NCBI GenBank assembly: GCA_015679605.1
Contig: JAAAVE010000910.1
Coordinates: 627 to 12,114 of the forward strand
DNA from: Podila epigama
Taxonomy: Eukaryota > Mortierellomycota > Mortierellomycetes > Mortierellales > Mortierellaceae
Reading direction: 5' to 3'
DNA length: 11,488 bases
In this document: one piece after another, positions 8,136 through 11,488 of the stretch
How positions within the stretch are numbered: the first letter of the stretch is position 1
Layout of the letters: each line of letters begins with the position of its first letter
Notes under the pieces: generated by a model
The model's input: only the letters and a program-made list of their open reading frames with translations
What the model was told of the DNA's origin: nothing
Database searches by the model: none
Made by a program: the position numbers and the translations under genes

Positions 8136-9569
8136 AACCCTCTCGATCTGCATTTTTATTACTCTTTCTTCCTAGCATCTATTTCTCTTTGACCGCATGA
8201 AAAAGTGTCTCGAACAATCAAGACGGACTCTTTTTCCCTAGAATGGGCATTTTAAATTCTACGGGGTTCGCAGTACGGTAGACGACGTGAAAAACGACCA
8301 CACCAATAAAGCACGAAAAAAGTAACCAAGGCTGTTTACACTGACTGAGTGCTGTCAATATGTTTTTGCTCCACTAGGACTGCCACGTTTTTGCACAAGG
8401 TTCAAACTCATCCTTGTCTGTCGTCAGCGGGTCACAGGTTGACAAAAGCAGCAACAGGGTTGGCCAAAAAAACCTTGCTGTGAGCAATTGACTCACACTA
8501 TGGCACTATGGTGAGTGTTTTGATGTGTCTTTTTACGCGCAGTGTACACAGGAAATGGATGATGGGATATCCCTCTTTTTAGTTTGAACAGGACAGGAAG
8601 CTTTGCAATTGGAAACAAAGGTACCAATGCCTTGTTGGGCACGCCACCAAATTACAGTATGTGGCCATGACTCTCTGGGGTTGGTCCATGCATGAAGAGA
8701 GAAATAAGGTAAAAGACATGAAAGCAATGCGACAGTGCTAAATAAATGTCCTGCGATGCGTCGCATGTGACCGATGAGCTCATGTGAGCATGCAAACATG
8801 AAAATGGATTTTCTGTGCTCAACTGAACAATGTGGCTGAAGTGAAGCATGCCATTCGTCATCAGATGCATGTTTGTGCCATTCATCTCATTTCATTGCCA
8901 GTAAGCATTTTGTCAAAAAAGAAATATTTTTTTTGAAGACCTGTATAGAGTCAAGGGAAGCACGTGCACAATACGGATACTTTGCTTTGGGGGGATGGGG
9001 GATGGGGGGGATCATTGAGACGATCTCATAATAACAAAGCCAGCTTTCATTGCAATATGACTTTAAGGACTTTGGAGCAATTGGGGGGAGAAGAATACGA
9101 ACAAGAACAAGAACAAGACGAGCGGGGCCTTCTATCGTGGACGCCTGAAGCCATTCGTTCCTTCAAGACGCATGCGTCCTGTGCAGGATGCGTGTTGTGC
9201 GTAGGACAAACTACCACAGACGCGTCCAATGACCTACAATGCTGTTTCTGTGGGGTCATCTTGGAGAGATGGTACTCTTTGTAGATGGTTGGCCTAAAAC
9301 TGCATCGCGCATGGTGTATGCTACGAATGCCGCATACCATTTCTTTCAAGAAAAGAAAGCATACCATAGTATGTCGGACGAGATATGTATCATTGGATGC
9401 GTCACGAAGCATCGTTTCTCGTGTTTGTTTGAAGTAACAATGGTTCCTTGTGGTATGATAGGATCTTCTCCTTGAGCATCCCCTTCCTTTCGAAGCACGT
9501 CTTTCCTGCTCCTGCTGGAAGGTTTCCTCCCTATACCATTGTGCACGCACACGAACAGACACATTCGCG

Positions 9570-9595
9570 CACACACACACACACACACACACACA
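9570..9595. repeat. (CA)12-13 microsatellite just upstream of the raptor-like exons
   Basis: An uninterrupted CA run 42 bp before the first raptor-like exon base. Such tracts are common sites of slippage, rearrangement and assembly error, which matters for the truncated gene that follows. Confidence 0.9.
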
Positions 9596-9629
9596 TCCAT
9601 ACATACACTCTCTATTTGGAACGTGATCC

Positions 9630-10649
9630 ATGTTAGGCGAGGGTGTCGTGAGATTGTATAGAAAATACGAGGAGGCGAGCCAAACAGATATAGTCACGTC
9701 TTGGCGTGTTTTGACAGACATGTTACCAAGCAGCAGGAGCACCGGCACCATCACTGACTGGCAACAGGGACGTGGAGCGTTGTTGGTAGGAGGTGACGCT
9801 CGCGTGATCCGTGTATGGGATGCTGCGCGTGAATTCTGTATTAGCGTAAGAACTTGCTCTCTCTCTTTTTTTTTTTCTTTTAATCGTATATTTGAGTGAT
9901 GGTTTGATTTCGCGTTTTTCGTGTACTTATACGATCTCTCTCCGTTGTGGGGACTGGTTTATGTTTCTCTAGGATATTCCTACGCGATCTGGAGCACCGG
10001 TGACGAGTATTACGAGTGATGAAGTATCGGGCAACATTTTTGTTGTTGGATTTGGGGATGGAGCGGTACGCGTGTATGACCGACGACAGCCACAACATGA
10101 TGCGATGGTGATGACATGGAAGAAGCACAAGTCGTGGGTTCAAAATGTACGGATGCAACGAGGCGGGTTCCGAGAACTGGTCTCGGCGAGTGTAGATGGT
10201 GTAGTAAGGGTGTGGGATATTCGATATCAGGAATCGTTAAAGACGATTGTTTCGCAGGATCCGATTTCAGCCATGGATCTGCATGGCCATGCGCCCGTTG
10301 TTGCCTGGTAAGATGAATGATGTGTCTAATAAGCGAAAACTGTATGTGCTTTTTTGTTATGTATTGTTTAAAACATGTCTTCTCATATTTACATCGCTTT
10401 TTTCGTTCGCACCTCTACTTTAGTGGATCACCGTCACAATATATCAAGGTGTGGAATGTCAATGGGGAGGGTCTGTCGACTGTCCGACCATCACAAGGAT
10501 TGTTTGGCCAGCGACAGGCCAAGGTGACCAGCCTGGGTTTCCATCCACATGAATATGTGTTTGGTGTTGGAGGGGATGATGGATGGGTGTCGATCCTGGG
10601 TTGGTCGGGTGTTGTCAATCTTGACACCAATGGTTGTTCTGGGTATTGA
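9630..10649 (+). CDS. KOG1: C-terminal WD40 part of raptor (Kog1/Mip1), 5'-truncated, three exons
   Basis: Exons 9630-9845, 9973-10307 and 10424-10649 join in frame to 258 residues plus TGA. Known: raptor is the TORC1 subunit that binds TOR and recruits substrates; it has an N-terminal caspase-like RNC domain, HEAT repeats and a C-terminal seven-blade WD40 propeller, over 1300 residues in all. Seen: homology starts at GEGVVRLYRKYEE (end of blade 2) and continues through VTSWRVLTDMLP, TDWQQGRG, RVIRVWD, DIPTRSG, GFGDGAVRVYDRR, ACGSPSQYIKVW and GFHPHEYVFGVGG, in the order found in raptor. The last ~16 residues are not conserved. A TGA lies in frame at 9624. Either 9630 is a new start, or AG at 9635-9636 is the old acceptor and exon 1 begins at 9637. 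No upstream raptor exon was found in the window. Family assignment is secure; whether this is a working gene, a pseudogene or a misassembled part is open. Confidence 0.85.
9846..9972 (+). other. Intron in the raptor-like gene (127 bp, phase 0)
   Basis: Donor AGC|GTAAGA at 9845/9846 and acceptor TCTCTAG|GAT at 9972/9973, with a long T tract after the donor. Splicing gives RVIRVWDAAREFCISDIPTR, which follows the raptor order without gaps. The retained intron argues against a retrocopy. Confidence 0.92.
10308..10423 (+). other. Intron in the raptor-like gene (116 bp, phase 2)
   Basis: Donor TG|GTAAGA at 10307/10308 and acceptor CTTTAG|TGGA at 10423/10424. Joining makes a TGT codon and the raptor-typical stretch VVACGSPSQYIKVW. 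A CTAAT branch-site candidate lies near 10325. Confidence 0.92.
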
Positions 10650-10737
10650 GGGAAGAGCATGAAAACAAGGGGGGAAAAGTGAAAGAAGACTGTCTTGTAA
10701 AGTCCCTCTTCCTTCCTTCACTTCTTCACTCCCAAAA

Positions 10738-10743
10738 AATAAA
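10738..10743 (+). terminator. AATAAA poly(A) signal after the raptor-like gene
   Basis: A canonical AATAAA 89 bases after the stop codon, with T-rich sequence 20-50 bases further on. Its presence suggests the truncated gene kept its own 3' end. Confidence 0.6.
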
Positions 10744-10798
10744 GCATGTACACACACATTTTAAACATTTTTAGGTTTCCTCCAGGGCTTTTTTTCCT

Positions 10799-10817
10799 GG
10801 ATGAATGGATGGATGGA
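10799..10817. repeat. GGAT/ATGG tetranucleotide repeat
   Basis: About four GGAT-type units, the second imperfect (GAAT). Simple repeat. Confidence 0.75.
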
Positions 10818-10938
10818 GTTGGTCAGCTCGTCAGTCTGTCCTCGTCTGTCAGGTTGTAGTCACGAGGCGACAGTGGCAAAGAAGAAAAATAAGAAGAAAA
10901 AAAAATTAGACCCGAGCGGGTGGTCAACAGGTCATGCC

Positions 10939-10950
10939 TGCATGCATGCA
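10939..10950. repeat. Perfect 12-bp palindrome TGCATGCATGCA
   Basis: Self-complementary alternating sequence, which can also be read as a TGCA repeat. Confidence 0.8.
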
Positions 10951-11176
10951 AGGGAATGTATGCAAAAGGGAGAGTAGGGTTTGGAAAAAGTTTTTTTCTT
11001 TCTTTTTGGGATTGGATTTTCCTCCTTCCCAATGCTCAACTCTCCTTTCCCATCTGCATGGCGAGAAGCTTTTGCTCACTCGTGTTCTGTACACGTCTAG
11101 CTCTTCCCATTACACTGAAAAAAAAAAAAAATACTTGGCATGGTAATGAGGGCTATTCCTACATCACTTTGAGCAG

Positions 11177-11198
11177 AAAAAAAAAAAAAAAAAAAAAA
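11177..11198. repeat. A22 homopolymer
   Basis: The longest homopolymer of the window; an A13-type tract lies about 50 bp upstream. There are no target-site duplications or coding remains nearby that would show a retroposed element. Confidence 0.9.
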
Positions 11199-11308
11199 CC
11201 TGTTGGCCCTAATATTGAGCATTCAAAAACAATAATGGGATACTCTATTTAAAAAAAGGAATGCTGGATGGTTGGATTGGCTACATGTCCGAGAGTGGCT
11301 GCATGTCC

Positions 11309-11408
11309 CCCCACACACACATGAACACATACACAAACACATACAGACACACCTTCTCTCTCACTCAGAAAACGGATTTCTCGGATTTGACACAGTGTGT
11401 GTGTGGGG
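11309..11408. repeat. 13-bp inverted repeat with a 74-bp spacer
   Basis: CCCCACACACACA at 11309-11321 is the exact reverse complement of TGTGTGTGTGGGG at 11396-11408. The spacer holds more CA units and a near-tandem CGGATTT pair. It may form a hairpin or be two independent microsatellites. Confidence 0.6.
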
Positions 11409-11488
11409 TGTGTGATGACAGGGCTGACTGACCAATGGCGTGAAGGATAAATGATTTGCGTTTTTTTTTTTTTTGGTTCTCCATTTTT

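Larger units (their letters stand above)
5064..9629. other. Long intergenic region, no recognised gene
   Basis: I searched both strands and found no protein I can place in a family, no tRNA with a matching T-loop and acceptor stem, and no familiar snRNA or rRNA. Frames open over 200 bp occur but are short, driven by homopolymers or microsatellites, or lack a recognisable fold. It holds CA/TG microsatellites, A/T homopolymers, a forkhead-like site with GCTAATGC repeats near 5910-5984, hairpins near 8005-8135, and two weak coding candidates (7326-7550 and 8964-9284), described under findings. For genes of this type 4.5 kb is long. Confidence 0.7.
10650..11488. other. Downstream region of the raptor-like gene, no gene seen
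   Basis: 839 bp up to the window end. It holds the poly(A) signal at 10738, GGAT repeats, A/T homopolymers, CA and GT tracts and a distant inverted repeat. The short open frames here are interrupted by homopolymers and match no family I know. Confidence 0.65.

Noticed and set aside
8399-8415. GGTTCAAAC resembling a tRNA T-loop / B box
   Set aside because: Bases on each side do not form a 5-bp T-stem with a 7-base loop, and no A box or acceptor stem fits.
9047-9754. Long minus-strand open frame (235 residues) over the CA tract and first raptor-like exon
   Set aside because: It reads the CA run as a Cys-Val repeat and lies antisense to real raptor coding sequence; no family likeness.
11177-11198. 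A22 as the tail of a retroposed gene copy
   Set aside because: No coding remains, no poly(A) signal just upstream and no flanking direct repeats were seen; A/T runs are common throughout this window.
1-11488. CRISPR array, phage defence cluster or bacterial operon
   Set aside because: The sequence has spliceosomal introns, fungal proteins and poly(A) signals; no regular spaced repeats were found.

Overview
The window looks like nuclear DNA of a filamentous, early-diverging fungus, most likely Mucoromycota. The reasons are short GT-AG introns of about 110-130 bp, fungal-type branch sites such as CTAAC, proteins that resemble yeast and other fungal families, and many A/T homopolymers and CA/TG microsatellites between genes. 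The phylum is an inference from protein flavour and gene structure; no species can be named from the sequence alone.

Layout. Positions 1-3948 (+) hold almost all of a four-exon gene for Nma111/Ynm3, the tandem HtrA-like nuclear serine protease; its 5' end lies outside the window. Positions 4372-4842 (-) hold a small intronless gene for a 156-residue, low-complexity protein with three RRxS motifs (PKA-type phosphosites). It points towards NMA111, so the two genes converge on a 423-bp gap. It has a TATA box at 5056-5063 (-). About 4.5 kb follow (5064-9629) with no gene I can recognise, rich in simple repeats and a few hairpins. Positions 9630-10649 (+) hold three exons that encode only the C-terminal WD40 part of raptor (Kog1/Mip1), the substrate-recruiting subunit of TORC1. 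The first two WD blades and the whole N-terminal RNC/HEAT part are not in the window. The last 840 bp hold a poly(A) signal and simple repeats only.

How the parts relate. I see no operon-like or multi-gene system. NMA111 and the small gene are ordinary convergent neighbours. The item most worth a second look is the orphan raptor WD40 segment: exons and splice sites are intact, yet its 5' edge falls in what should be an intron, next to a (CA)12 tract. It is therefore a truncated segmental copy, a locus with a new start codon, or an assembly junction. Further points of interest are a ~120-residue proline/serine-rich insertion inside the last PDZ domain of the HtrA-like protein, an unusually long and structured first intron in the same gene, and the triple RRxS protein.
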